DNA from: Clostridia bacterium
Lineage (GTDB): Bacteria > Bacillota_A > Clostridia > Oscillospirales > CAG-272
Assembly: GCA_017445115.1 (NCBI GenBank)
Contig: JAFSUU010000085.1
Location: forward strand, 1-63,647
Direction: 5' to 3'
DNA: 63,647 nucleotides
A program made the translations under genes and the position numbers. Positions within the stretch are counted from its first letter, which is position 1. Every line of letters starts with the position of its first letter. This document shows positions 41,910 to 48,589 of this stretch, in pieces. Below the pieces are notes generated by a model. It was not told the DNA's origin. It made no database searches and saw nothing but the letters and a program-made list of their open reading frames with translations.

Positions 41910-42065
41910 TTACTTGGATTCTTTCTTCTCGTTTTCGCACTTCTGGTTTGCGATGCCGCAGCTTGTCTTGCAAGCGGACTGGCAGGAAGTCTGGCATTCG
42001 CCGCATCCGCCGTTCTTTGCGCTTTCGCAAAGGTTGCGTGTTTCGATAGTCTTGATATGTTTCAT
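41910..42065 (-). CDS. scfA: SCIFF ranthipeptide precursor
   Basis: 51 residues from the ATG at 42065, preceded by GGAGGTAA. Begins MKHIKTIETRNLC and contains the family core CGECQTSCQSACKTSC, with repeated CxxxC spacing. Seven Cys are present (13, 21, 24, 28, 32, 36, 43) while the family is named for six; the Cys at 13, close to the start, may be the extra one. The leader-like start is recognised by the maturase encoded downstream. Nearly all Clostridia carry this pair, and its biological role is unsettled. Expression should be driven by the promoter at 42098-42126. Confidence 0.93.
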   Translation of the reverse strand: MKHIKTIETRNLCESAKNGGCGECQTSCQSACKTSCGIANQKCENEKKESK

Positions 42066-42097
42066 CAGAGTTACCTCCAAATATTTATTACTTATAT

Positions 42098-42126
42098 AGT
42101 ATAGCAAATGCGCGCGGCGTTGTCAA
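42098..42126 (-). promoter_or_regulatory. Promoter of the SCIFF operon
   Basis: On the minus strand TTGACA (42126-42121), 17-base spacer ending in TTGC, then TATACT (42103-42098). A TGC triplet just before the -10 gives an extended -10. It lies 33 bases upstream of the SCIFF start. Confidence 0.8.
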
Positions 42127-42213
42127 TAGCTTTATTGGATTTATGGCGTTGAAGACGGAATCGATAATTCTCTGAAAAATCAAAAAATGCTGTAATTCTT
42201 CATAATTTTATGG

Positions 42214-42219
42214 TATAAT
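42214..42219 (+). promoter_or_regulatory. Extended -10 element upstream of trxA
   Basis: TGGTATAAT ending at 42219, 34 bases before the thioredoxin ATG; no good -35 was seen at 17 bases, in keeping with an extended -10 promoter. Confidence 0.5.
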
Positions 42220-42253
42220 ATATTTACAGAAACAAACTAATAAGGAGAAGGAT

Positions 42254-42565
42254 ATGGAAATCACGCTTACACTGTCAAATTTTGAAGAAGAAGTTTTGAG
42301 ATCCGACGTCCCGGTGGTAGTTGACTTTTGGGCTACCTGGTGCGGTCCGTGCCGTATGATCGCGCCGGAAGTCGAGGCTCTTGCTGAAGAGTACGACGGT
42401 AAGGTCAAGGTCGGCAAGGTCAACGTCGACGAGGAAGAGGAGCTTGCGGTCAAATACAGAGTTTCGAGCATTCCGACGCTGATCCTTTTCAAAAACGGGG
42501 AAGCGGTCAAAAAGTCGATCGGATACAAGACGAAAGACGCTCTCGTCACCGAATTCGGGCTTTGA
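42254..42565 (+). CDS. trxA: Thioredoxin
   Basis: 103 residues, the usual length; ATG 42254 after AAGGAGAAGG. Active-site WCGPCR (with the fuller pattern [11 protein letters not shown]) near residues 28-34, the cis-Pro segment SSIPTLILF and the closing FKNGE/GYKTKD pattern are all present. A cytosolic disulfide reductant using thioredoxin reductase, which is not in this window. It is monocistronic: its own promoter lies upstream and a palindromic repeat follows the stop. It is the nearest plus-strand neighbour of the SCIFF genes, though no functional link is visible. Confidence 0.95.
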   Translation: MEITLTLSNFEEEVLRSDVPVVVDFWATWCGPCRMIAPEVEALAEEYDGKVKVGKVNVDEEEELAVKYRVSSIPTLILFKNGEAVKKSIGYKTKDALVTEFGL

Positions 42566-42590
42566 TCACGGAAGAATAAGAAAGATTACT

Positions 42591-42624
42591 GCGGGGGAAA
42601 CTTTTTGCAAAAAGTTTCCCCCGC
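42591..42624. repeat. Perfect 34-base palindrome, interspersed repeat copy 1
   Basis: Two 16-base arms, GCGGGGGAAACTTTTT and its complement, meet at a GC centre. A diverged copy lies at 45100-45127, and the flanking CCCCTTTTAAAAACT is also partly shared, so this is a repeated element rather than a chance terminator. It starts 25 bases after trxA and could also stop its transcription. Confidence 0.75.
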
Positions 42625-42787
42625 GCCCCTTTTAAAAACTTCCGCCCTTTTCTTGCGAGGCGTCAGCCTCGCATATTGAGTGGCGTGAAGCGTCACATAT
42701 CGAATTTTAAAGCGATAGCTTTGAAATATATCGACGAGAGAATAAACAACTACGTATAAAACCACTATAAGAAAACGTCTCCAAACT

Positions 42788-42916
42788 GTCATCCTGACCC
42801 TAGGACCCTAAAAATCTGACGATTTCTGAGGACCTCGGTGCGCAGTAAGGAATCTCCTTTGCATAATGTTACTTTGTGCCGGGGAGATCCCACGCCGCGA
42901 AGCGACTCAGGATGAC
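42788..42916. repeat. 129-base element bounded by GTCATCCTGA inverted repeats
   Basis: GTCATCCTGA at 42788-42797 is repeated inverted as TCAGGATGAC at 42907-42916, enclosing GC-rich sequence with no reading frame of note (GGAATCTCC and GGGGAGATCCC motifs inside). Elements of this appearance are common intergenic repeats in gut bacteria. The rest of the gene-free stretch 42566-43022 holds the palindrome at 42591 and the promoter and operator region at 42917-42991. Confidence 0.65.
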
Positions 42917-42983
42917 ATTTTTGTTATCATCGCGGTAATTTCTGAAAAACGATAATTTGTTATTGACAAACGATAACAAAAAT
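42917..42983. promoter_or_regulatory. 12-base inverted repeat, candidate operator of the DUF2975/HTH pair
   Basis: ATTTTTGTTATC (42917-42928) and GATAACAAAAAT (42972-42983) are exact complements. The right arm lies inside the spacer of the promoter at 42963-42991, so a repressor bound there would block RNA polymerase. The HTH protein encoded at 43491 is the obvious candidate. Confidence 0.55.
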
Positions 42984-42991
42984 GCTAAAAT
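42963..42991 (+). promoter_or_regulatory. Promoter of the DUF2975/HTH operon
   Basis: TTGACA (42963-42968), 17-base spacer, TAAAAT (42986-42991) with TGC just before the -10. The first gene begins 32 bases downstream. The same elements and spacing occur at 47881-47909. Confidence 0.8.
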
Positions 42992-43022
42992 CAAGGTACA
43001 AAACAAGTTATCGAGGTATGAA

Positions 43023-43481
43023 ATGAAGAAAACAAAAATATCCGCGTATGTGTCTCTCGCTATTTGCATAGCATCGTCTGTCGCGTTCATTGTGCTCCTT
43101 TTTCTCTTTCCAACGGCGTTTGAGTGGTTGCTTACCGGAAAAGGTGTGAAAACAGATGCAATAACGCAGACCGTGAAGAACGTTTCGTTCGCATATTATC
43201 TTGCGGCTCCGTTTTCGGCGGCGGCTCTGTATATGCTGATACGTCTCATTTTGAACGTTCTCGACGGAAAGATATTTGTCAAGATCAACGTAACATATCT
43301 GTCTCTCATTTCTTATTGCTGCTTTGCAGTATTCGTTATATCGGCATCATTCACGTATTTTTATACGTCAATGCTGATCGCCGCTTTCGTGATGTTTGTC
43401 GTCGGCATTCTTTTGCGTGTTGTCAAAAATGTTATGCAGTCTGCCGTAGATCTCAAGAACGAGAACGATCTGACGATTTGA
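43023..43481 (+). CDS. DUF2975 family membrane protein
   Basis: 152 residues from ATG 43023, which follows the promoter and ATCGAGGTATGA; an earlier in-frame start at 42957 would lie upstream of the -35 box. Four transmembrane helices (about 8-32, 55-78, 92-112, 116-135) and short loops, ending in a polar tail NENDLTI. The pattern, and an HTH gene starting ten bases later, match the YoaS/YozG-type pairs in Firmicutes in which a small Xre-type regulator is encoded with a DUF2975 membrane protein. The membrane protein may control the regulator by holding it at the membrane or sensing the envelope. No direct function known. Confidence 0.8.
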   Translation: MKKTKISAYVSLAICIASSVAFIVLLFLFPTAFEWLLTGKGVKTDAITQTVKNVSFAYYLAAPFSAAALYMLIRLILNVLDGKIFVKINVTYLSLISYCCFAVFVISASFTYFYTSMLIAAFVMFVVGILLRVVKNVMQSAVDLKNENDLTI

Positions 43482-43490
43482 GGTGAGAAA

Positions 43491-43706
43491 ATGATTGTAG
43501 TGAATATTGACGTGATGCTCGCAAAGAGAAAAATGAGTTCCCGCGAGTTGTCTGAACGTATCGGGATAACACAGGCTAACCTTTCAATATTGAAAACGGG
43601 AAAAGCAAACGCCGTTCGTTTTTCGACGCTCAACGCGCTTTGCAAGGCGCTCGACTGTACCCCCGGGGATATACTTGAATACCAGAAAGACAGTAATGAA
43701 GAATAG
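43491..43706 (+). CDS. Xre-family (HTH_26) transcriptional regulator
   Basis: 71 residues; ATG 43491 after GAGGTGAG. Almost the whole protein is one helix-turn-helix domain: SSRELSERIGITQANLSILK is the HTH core with the recognition helix at TQANLSIL, and TLNALCKALDCTPGDILEY the closing helices. Cognate to the DUF2975 protein upstream. The inverted repeat across the operon promoter is its likely target, suggesting autoregulation. The overlap of 11 bases with the next short frame is inferred coupling only. Confidence 0.85.
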   Translation: MIVVNIDVMLAKRKMSSRELSERIGITQANLSILKTGKANAVRFSTLNALCKALDCTPGDILEYQKDSNEE

Positions 43707-43884
43707 AATAAGAGTTACGATGAAGCACAAAAGAATCGCTATTATCTTATTATTATCGCTTCCGGTCATATTCTGTCTACTGCTCAATTCATGCGGGATT
43801 AAAGATGATATAAAGGCAGCTAGTTTGTCTTCTGAATTTGCGGCAGGATTTGCAGACTATTTATGGGAGTTGAGTGGAAGATAA
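43696..43884 (+). CDS. Short lipoprotein-like peptide, possibly a truncated gene
   Basis: About 62 residues from ATG 43696 or 54 from ATG 43720, both with weak ribosome sites. A basic N-terminus, hydrophobic core and LLNSC lipobox indicate a lipoprotein signal, followed by only ~30 residues ending AAGFADYLWELSGR. No family recognised. It begins a visibly AT-rich stretch with two further lipoproteins of similar plan, so it may be a decayed or minimal member of the same set. Confidence 0.4.
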   Translation: MKNRIRVTMKHKRIAIILLLSLPVIFCLLLNSCGIKDDIKAASLSSEFAAGFADYLWELSGR

Positions 43885-43891
43885 AGATAAA

Positions 43892-44524
43892 ATGAAAAAT
43901 AGATTAATGACCATTATTGTCGTATTTATCATATTGTTTTCATTAACTTCATGTGAACCTCATAAGATTTTAAGTGTTGATACTGATCTTGGAGATCACT
44001 TGACTTTTGAGTTTTATCGATCTGGTAATATGCATGGCATGTATTTCACATATAATATCTCCAGTGAAGGAATTACCGGTGGTGCTTATGGGTGGAATAA
44101 AGAAATAGAAGAAATACCAGAGGATCCTCTTGAAACATTTGAAGTTATTGGAGAATATGGAAACACTCATTTTTATAGTTTAGATGGAAATATATTCTAT
44201 ATCTATAATAATGAGCTATTATCTGACTATTGGTATGAGAGCAATCTTTCTGATTATTTGTTAATGTCAGAAGTATACTCCGACGATGAAAATGATTGTC
44301 TTCTAAACTCAATTAGAGATTTAATGAAAACATGCAACTATAGATACATCATTCAATATGGCGAAATACTTGCATATGAAAAAGACGACGCAATGAAAGA
44401 AATGTTGATTAGATATGCAAACTCTGATTATTCCGAAGATGAAAAAAGAATTAATATAGGTTCAAAATTATCTGAAAACATAATGACGAGTTGGGCAAAA
44501 CAGTTGCTCGAACAGTATTATTGA
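43892..44524 (+). CDS. Hypothetical lipoprotein in AT-rich segment
   Basis: 210 residues from ATG 43892 (GGAAG about ten bases upstream; GTG 43874 is an alternative). Signal with LTSC lipobox (near residue 20). The mature protein is rich in Tyr, Glu, Asn and Ile, with an acidic helix-forming C-terminal half. It carries no recognised domain. Codons are markedly AT-rich (AAA, GAA, ATA, TTA) compared with the GC-rich coding style elsewhere in the window, a sign of recent acquisition. Located between two other small lipoprotein genes; it may be a surface immunity or adhesion factor, but nothing specific can be claimed. Confidence 0.55.
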   Translation: MKNRLMTIIVVFIILFSLTSCEPHKILSVDTDLGDHLTFEFYRSGNMHGMYFTYNISSEGITGGAYGWNKEIEEIPEDPLETFEVIGEYGNTHFYSLDGNIFYIYNNELLSDYWYESNLSDYLLMSEVYSDDENDCLLNSIRDLMKTCNYRYIIQYGEILAYEKDDAMKEMLIRYANSDYSEDEKRINIGSKLSENIMTSWAKQLLEQYY

Positions 44525-44548
44525 ATACAATTTAGGAGTTAGAAAAGA

Positions 44549-45073
44549 ATGAAGTTTATCAGAAATACTTTTAAGACCGTTGCGGCTATAATGTTGACCC
44601 TTGCTGTTTTGACGAGTCTTTCGTCGTGCTTTCTTTTTGACCGTACCAAGTCGTATGAAATGGTAGAAAAGTATGTCAAAGAAAATATAGACGCTCTGGA
44701 ATCTTTGCCTTTTGATGATATTCCTTCAGAACTTTATGACAGCAGGTATGACGAGTTTTACAGAAAAGGCGGTGAGGAGGAGTTTATCAAAGAACATCTC
44801 GGCAGAGGCAGTATGGTTAAGGGCGCTCATTGGCACAAGAATAGAAAGATCCTTTCTTTTAACTGCGGAGGAAGCGGAAACGCCGTTCATTCCGAGTATA
44901 CCGGATTTTATTATTCGGTCGATGACGAACCGTATGGCAAGGAATTCGATTCCTCTCCGATGACTCAGGTCAGTGACAACGAATGGGTCTTCGTGGAGAT
45001 CGAAAATTGGCAGTTCACCCGCACGATAAAGATAATGGATCACTGGTACTATTATTATGAAATGTATTATTGA
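44549..45073 (+). CDS. Hypothetical lipoprotein
   Basis: 174 residues; ATG 44549 after TTTAGGAG. Lipoprotein signal with SLSSC lipobox near residue 27. The mature part is acidic and aromatic-rich: an N-terminal helix (YEMVEKYVKENIDALESLP), a His-containing middle (GAHWHKNRK) and a beta-like end reading WVFVEIENWQF, ending HWYYYYEMYY. Composition is closer to the window average than the preceding gene. No family recognised. Followed directly by the second copy of the interspersed palindrome. Confidence 0.55.
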   Translation: MKFIRNTFKTVAAIMLTLAVLTSLSSCFLFDRTKSYEMVEKYVKENIDALESLPFDDIPSELYDSRYDEFYRKGGEEEFIKEHLGRGSMVKGAHWHKNRKILSFNCGGSGNAVHSEYTGFYYSVDDEPYGKEFDSSPMTQVSDNEWVFVEIENWQFTRTIKIMDHWYYYYEMYY

Positions 45074-45099
45074 GAGGTTTAAGAATAAGGATGATTTGC

Positions 45100-45127
45100 G
45101 GGGAACTTTTTTGCAAAAAAGTTCCCC
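45100..45127. repeat. Perfect 28-base palindrome, interspersed repeat copy 2
   Basis: GGGGAACTTTTTTG followed by its exact complement. It matches the core of the palindrome at 42591-42624, with one more A/T pair on each side of the centre. Shared flanks (GCGGGG before; CCCTGC then CCTTNAAAAAACT after) indicate a common origin. Confidence 0.7.
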
Positions 45128-45230
45128 TGCACCCTTCAAAAAACTCTCGGAGAAATGAAAAGGCAATAGTGATTTAATGCGCCGGATAGCGCTTTTTTGT
45201 ATTTTTCACTTAAAATAATAAATAAAAGCC

Positions 45231-45259
45231 TTGACAGAACGGCGTGTATACTTTAAAAT
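45231..45259 (+). promoter_or_regulatory. Promoter of the BlaI/BlaR-like operon
   Basis: TTGACA (45231-45236), 17-base spacer, TAAAAT (45254-45259). The spacer holds a GTATAC palindrome that could serve as a BlaI-family operator, though the classic TACA/TGTA dyad is not fully present. Confidence 0.65.
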
Positions 45260-45291
45260 AGTTTATGAAAAATAAACTCGGAGGTAACAAA

Positions 45292-45660
45292 ATGATAGAC
45301 CACAGACTCGGTGAAGTTGAAACAAAATTTGCGAAGATCATCTGGAGAGAGGCGCCGCTTCCTTCGTCGGAACTCGTGAAGATCTGCAGGACGGAGCTAA
45401 ACTGGAACAAGAGCACGACGTACACCGTGCTCAGAAAGCTTTGCAACAGAGGCATTTTCAAAAATGAGAATACCATCGTATCCGTCGTGATGACGGAGGA
45501 TGAATTCAATTCCGCAGCGGGCGAAGAGTTTGTAGACGAGCTCTTCAAAGGCTCTCTTCCCGCATTTATCGCGGCGTTCACTTCGAGAAAGGAGCTGTCT
45601 GTCAGTGATGTCGCCGAGATAAAGCGCATGATCGCCGAATATGAGGAAAAAGCAAAATGA
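45292..45660 (+). CDS. BlaI/MecI-family transcriptional repressor
   Basis: 122 residues from ATG 45292, preceded by CGGAGGTAA; an in-frame ATG at 45265 lies before that ribosome site. The winged-helix fold is clear: LGEVETKFAKIIW, then SSELVKIC, the recognition helix WNKSTTYTVLRKLCNRGIF, and a beta-wing. The dimerisation half includes GSLPAFIAAF and a Glu/Lys-rich last helix, as in BlaI. It is normally cleaved or released by its membrane partner when the signal arrives. The stop overlaps the ATG of that partner (ATGA). Confidence 0.9.
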   Translation: MIDHRLGEVETKFAKIIWREAPLPSSELVKICRTELNWNKSTTYTVLRKLCNRGIFKNENTIVSVVMTEDEFNSAAGEEFVDELFKGSLPAFIAAFTSRKELSVSDVAEIKRMIAEYEEKAK

Positions 45661-47366
45661 ATGACGCTTTTATAAAAATAGTCAATATGAGCGTTTCCGC
45701 CTCGTGCATCGCGCTGGCGGTGATGGCTCTAAGACTGTTTTTCAAAAGGGTCCCGAAATGGATAATATGCTCGGCGTGGGCGCTCGTCGCCCTAAGGCTT
45801 TTGATACCGTTCTCTATCAAAAGCTTTTTCAGCCTTGTCCCCGACATGGAGAAGATCGAAGGGAATATACCCGTCTCATCGTTTGTCGGTCGGAGCGGCA
45901 ACGTATCAGCGAGCGCGGAGGCTGCTGCGAGTCAGTCATCGTCCGACGTCGTAAAGATCCTCTCTATCGTATGGATAGCGGGAATGACGGTCATGATCCT
46001 TTATTCCGTCGCGGTATTCTTTGCGATCAGGCTTAAGATCCGCGCGTCGATAGAGACAGAAGACGGAGTTTATATCTGCGACTCGATACCGTCGCCGTTT
46101 CTTCTCGGATTTATAAAGCCGAAGATATACATACCATCGTCGACGAGCGAAGAGGAGCGAGTATTCATTGTTTCTCACGAGACGGCGCACAAGAAAAGGG
46201 GCGACTTCGTCTGGAAGCCGCTCGGCTTTCTGCTTCTCTCCGTTTACTGGTTTAATCCTCTGATGTGGGTGGCGTACGTATTTCTTTGCAGGGATATCGA
46301 ATACGCCTGTGACGAGAAGGTCGTGCGCACGCTCGGAGCGGACATCAAGCGGCAGTATTCCGAAACGCTCCTCAAATGCAGCGTCACGAAGCGTATGCTC
46401 GCCGCATGTCCGGTCGCTTTTGCCGAGGCGGGATTGAAACAGCGCATTAAAAAGATACTGAATTATAAAAAACCGACAGTCTGGGTCCTCGCGGTGTTTG
46501 CGGTGATAACGACGGCTTGCGCCGTTTGCTTTATGACCGATCCGAAGACCGCGGAGTCTGACGCGGATGGGGCTGTCGGTATACCCGTCGTGCTTTGCGC
46601 CGACGGGCACAGCTTTACAGTCAAATCTGTCGTTGAACCAACCTGTGTGACTTACGGCTATACTTACCTTGAGTGTTCGGTTTGTAAAAAGGCCGAGACA
46701 GAGCTCGTAGAACCTGTCGCTCACGAATTTTCATCGGCACTTGTGTCGCCTGCGAACTGCGCGCACGGAGACGTGACCGGATTTACCTGTTCCGCTTGCG
46801 GGTACTATTATGAGGAAACCGGCGACATAATGAACGAGCACGATTATTCTATCTCTGAGGTAACTCTTGAAGCGCGCTGTGCGACCGCCGGTGAAATGCG
46901 TATCTCATGTTCTGTCTGCGGCGACTCGTACACCGAGGAGATCCCGGAAACGGGACATGCTTTCGCAGGACAAAAATTAATCAGCGCATCATGCTCTGAA
47001 AACATCGCGGAGGTGCAGAGGTTCTGTGGAAAGTGCGGGTTTTCATATTTTGAAGAGATTCCAATTGAAGGGCATCGTTATTCGGCTGCGACCTGTTCTT
47101 CTCCGGAGACTTGTACGCTTTGCGGCGATACAAGAGGAGAGCCTCTCGGACATACTGAAAACGGATGGTGTAAATATTGCTTTAAGTTCATCACCGACGC
47201 GTCACCGACGGTAGTTCGTTCGTTCGATTATTCATCCAACCCCGACTATGATTCGTTCGGCAATTTTATCGGTAAGACTGACGGCGATAAGTACAGTTTG
47301 CCGTCGAAAATATATATTTTCGAGCCAATTCCTGGACCGAAAATTCCGAGTGCATGGGATAATTGA
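45657..47366 (+). CDS. BlaR1-like M56 membrane peptidase with Cys-rich outer domain
   Basis: 569 residues. Residues 1-300 are the M56 signal-transducing part: membrane helices near 8-28, 34-52, 100-122 and 281-300, and a cytosolic zinc-peptidase loop with HETAH (174-178) and the third ligand region CRDIEYACDEK. In BlaR1 the outer C-terminal domain is a penicillin-binding sensor; here it is absent. Instead residues ~305-515 hold about five repeats with CxxC pairs and G-H ends (ECSVCKKAETE, TCSACGYYYEE, SCSVCGDSYTE, FCGKCGFSYFE, CTLCGD), a type seen in Clostridial surface proteins. It may sense a metal, redox state or ligand other than beta-lactam. Coupled to the BlaI-type repressor. Confidence 0.85.
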   Translation: MNDAFIKIVNMSVSASCIALAVMALRLFFKRVPKWIICSAWALVALRLLIPFSIKSFFSLVPDMEKIEGNIPVSSFVGRSGNVSASAEAAASQSSSDVVKILSIVWIAGMTVMILYSVAVFFAIRLKIRASIETEDGVYICDSIPSPFLLGFIKPKIYIPSSTSEEERVFIVSHETAHKKRGDFVWKPLGFLLLSVYWFNPLMWVAYVFLCRDIEYACDEKVVRTLGADIKRQYSETLLKCSVTKRMLAACPVAFAEAGLKQRIKKILNYKKPTVWVLAVFAVITTACAVCFMTDPKTAESDADGAVGIPVVLCADGHSFTVKSVVEPTCVTYGYTYLECSVCKKAETELVEPVAHEFSSALVSPANCAHGDVTGFTCSACGYYYEETGDIMNEHDYSISEVTLEARCATAGEMRISCSVCGDSYTEEIPETGHAFAGQKLISASCSENIAEVQRFCGKCGFSYFEEIPIEGHRYSAATCSSPETCTLCGDTRGEPLGHTENGWCKYCFKFITDASPTVVRSFDYSSNPDYDSFGNFIGKTDGDKYSLPSKIYIFEPIPGPKIPSAWDN

Positions 47367-47401
47367 TCTTTTTGGTGGTTTGTTATTTCTGGAGGTTCAT
47401 T

Positions 47402-47839
47402 ATGGATGACAGAAGGAAAAAGATAAATAGGATCGTTATTATCATAGACTTACTCGTCTTTGCTGCAGCGTTGATCTGCGTGATCCTGGGCGAAACTAAC
47501 AGTAACATGTTCGTGTCGTCGATTGGAAGGACTGTTTTTTTGTTCTGGCTCCCAATTGGAAATCTGATCAATTATAAATACGGTCTTTTTAAAGCGGATA
47601 AGCAAAACGGAAAGCAGGCGTCGATCGGCCTTATCGTAGTTATCGCCATGATATACATTGCTTTCGGCGTACTGATGTTCATTTTCAGGGGAAACAACGA
47701 TTTTGCGATATTCTTCTCTTCTGCCGCTATCCTTATCAGCATTGGGTGGCTCGGGAAAGCGATCTATGATTACGTCAAAATAAAGAAGGGAGAAGATCCC
47801 GAAGAGCAGACCGCCGATGACGAAGACGACGAAGAATAA
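47402..47839 (+). CDS. Small polytopic membrane protein
   Basis: 145 residues from ATG 47402 after CTGGAGG; an earlier start at 47363 overlaps the previous gene and is not needed. Four hydrophobic helices (about 10-30, 39-56, 73-92, 98-118) and an acidic tail rich in Asp/Glu (DEDDEE at the end). Short loops and no recognised family. It follows the BlaR-like gene by 35 bases and could be a target gene of that regulator, but this is position only. Confidence 0.55.
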   Translation: MDDRRKKINRIVIIIDLLVFAAALICVILGETNSNMFVSSIGRTVFLFWLPIGNLINYKYGLFKADKQNGKQASIGLIVVIAMIYIAFGVLMFIFRGNNDFAIFFSSAAILISIGWLGKAIYDYVKIKKGEDPEEQTADDEDDEE

Positions 47840-47880
47840 GAGGTTTTTCCCCTCGGGGACGGCAAAAATGGTTATCGTTA

Positions 47881-47909
47881 TTGACATATTTTTGATTGTG
47901 TGCTAAAAT
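47881..47909 (+). promoter_or_regulatory. Promoter of the following lipoprotein gene
   Basis: TTGACA (47881-47886), 17-base spacer ending TGC, TAAAAT (47904-47909), 45 bases before the ATG. Same architecture as the promoter at 42963-42991. Confidence 0.8.
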
Positions 47910-47953
47910 CTAAGAGATAATCGGAAAATTCCCCGAGCGGAGGTTTAGAATTA

Positions 47954-48487
47954 ATGAAAAAGCTTTTTGGAATAATATTGCTCATCGCCGTTATGATCTC
48001 GGCGCTGACCCTTTCTTCATGCGGACTTATTGGTTCGTCCCAGTCCACGGAAACGACGACTACCGCGGCGCCCGTTCCGCTTGTAACTCCCGCGGAAGCT
48101 GCGAAGGGCATCAACATCAATAAAGACGATCCTTCAACGGATGACGTTAAATTTACGTTCGACGACGAAGGAAAACTCGTTCTCATCGAGTATAAATCGG
48201 GCGATTATGATTACGTGGCAAGCTACAATTACAGAGACGGCAACGTCGAGGTTTATCTGTACGGCGGAGACCAGGTAGTCGATTTCCTTCTCTATGAGCC
48301 GTCGTCCGAATTCGACGCGTCGCTCGGTATGTTTGAGCAGGACGGATATTTCTTCAAGGGATTTAAGTCTCTCACGGCAAAAGAGATAGTTACTACTGCC
48401 GCCGAGACCGAGAGCGAGTCTGCTCCCGAGTCCGGAACAGAATCTGCGACAGAATCGGAGACAGAGTCTGAGAGCGCTTCAAAATAA
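47954..48487 (+). CDS. Hypothetical lipoprotein with acidic Ser/Glu tail
   Basis: 177 residues; ATG 47954 about ten bases after GCGGAGG. Signal with LSSC lipobox near residue 23, followed by a Ser/Thr linker (QSTETTTTAAP). A small beta-rich domain lies at ~40-130 (KFTFDDEGKLVLIEYKSG, then VEVYLYGGDQVV). The C-terminal ~35 residues are almost only Glu, Ser, Thr and Ala in ESES/TESE repeats, a flexible surface spacer. Own promoter, and a hairpin downstream, so monocistronic. No known family. Confidence 0.6.
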   Translation: MKKLFGIILLIAVMISALTLSSCGLIGSSQSTETTTTAAPVPLVTPAEAAKGININKDDPSTDDVKFTFDDEGKLVLIEYKSGDYDYVASYNYRDGNVEVYLYGGDQVVDFLLYEPSSEFDASLGMFEQDGYFFKGFKSLTAKEIVTTAAETESESAPESGTESATESETESESASK

Positions 48488-48545
48488 TCGGCGCAAGGTT
48501 TCGTGGTATTAGTGTTCTATTGCTCACGATCAAAAGAATAACAGA

Positions 48546-48568
48546 TCGGGGGAGCATCGCTCCCCCGA
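48546..48568 (+). terminator. Hairpin after the lipoprotein gene
   Basis: Ten-base stem TCGGGGGAGC / GCTCCCCCGA with an ATC loop; followed by GAGTTTTA, a weak T tract, so termination may be partial. The RadC-like gene begins 21 bases later. Confidence 0.55.
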
Positions 48569-48589
48569 GAGTTTTATATGAGGTGTAAT

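Noticed and set aside
42591..45127. Insertion sequence bounded by the two palindromes
   Set aside because: No transposase between them and no target-site duplication visible; kept only as repeat copies.
45657..47366. Beta-lactam resistance operon
   Set aside because: BlaI/BlaR-like regulators are present, but there is no beta-lactamase or PBP gene nearby and the receptor lacks a penicillin-binding domain.
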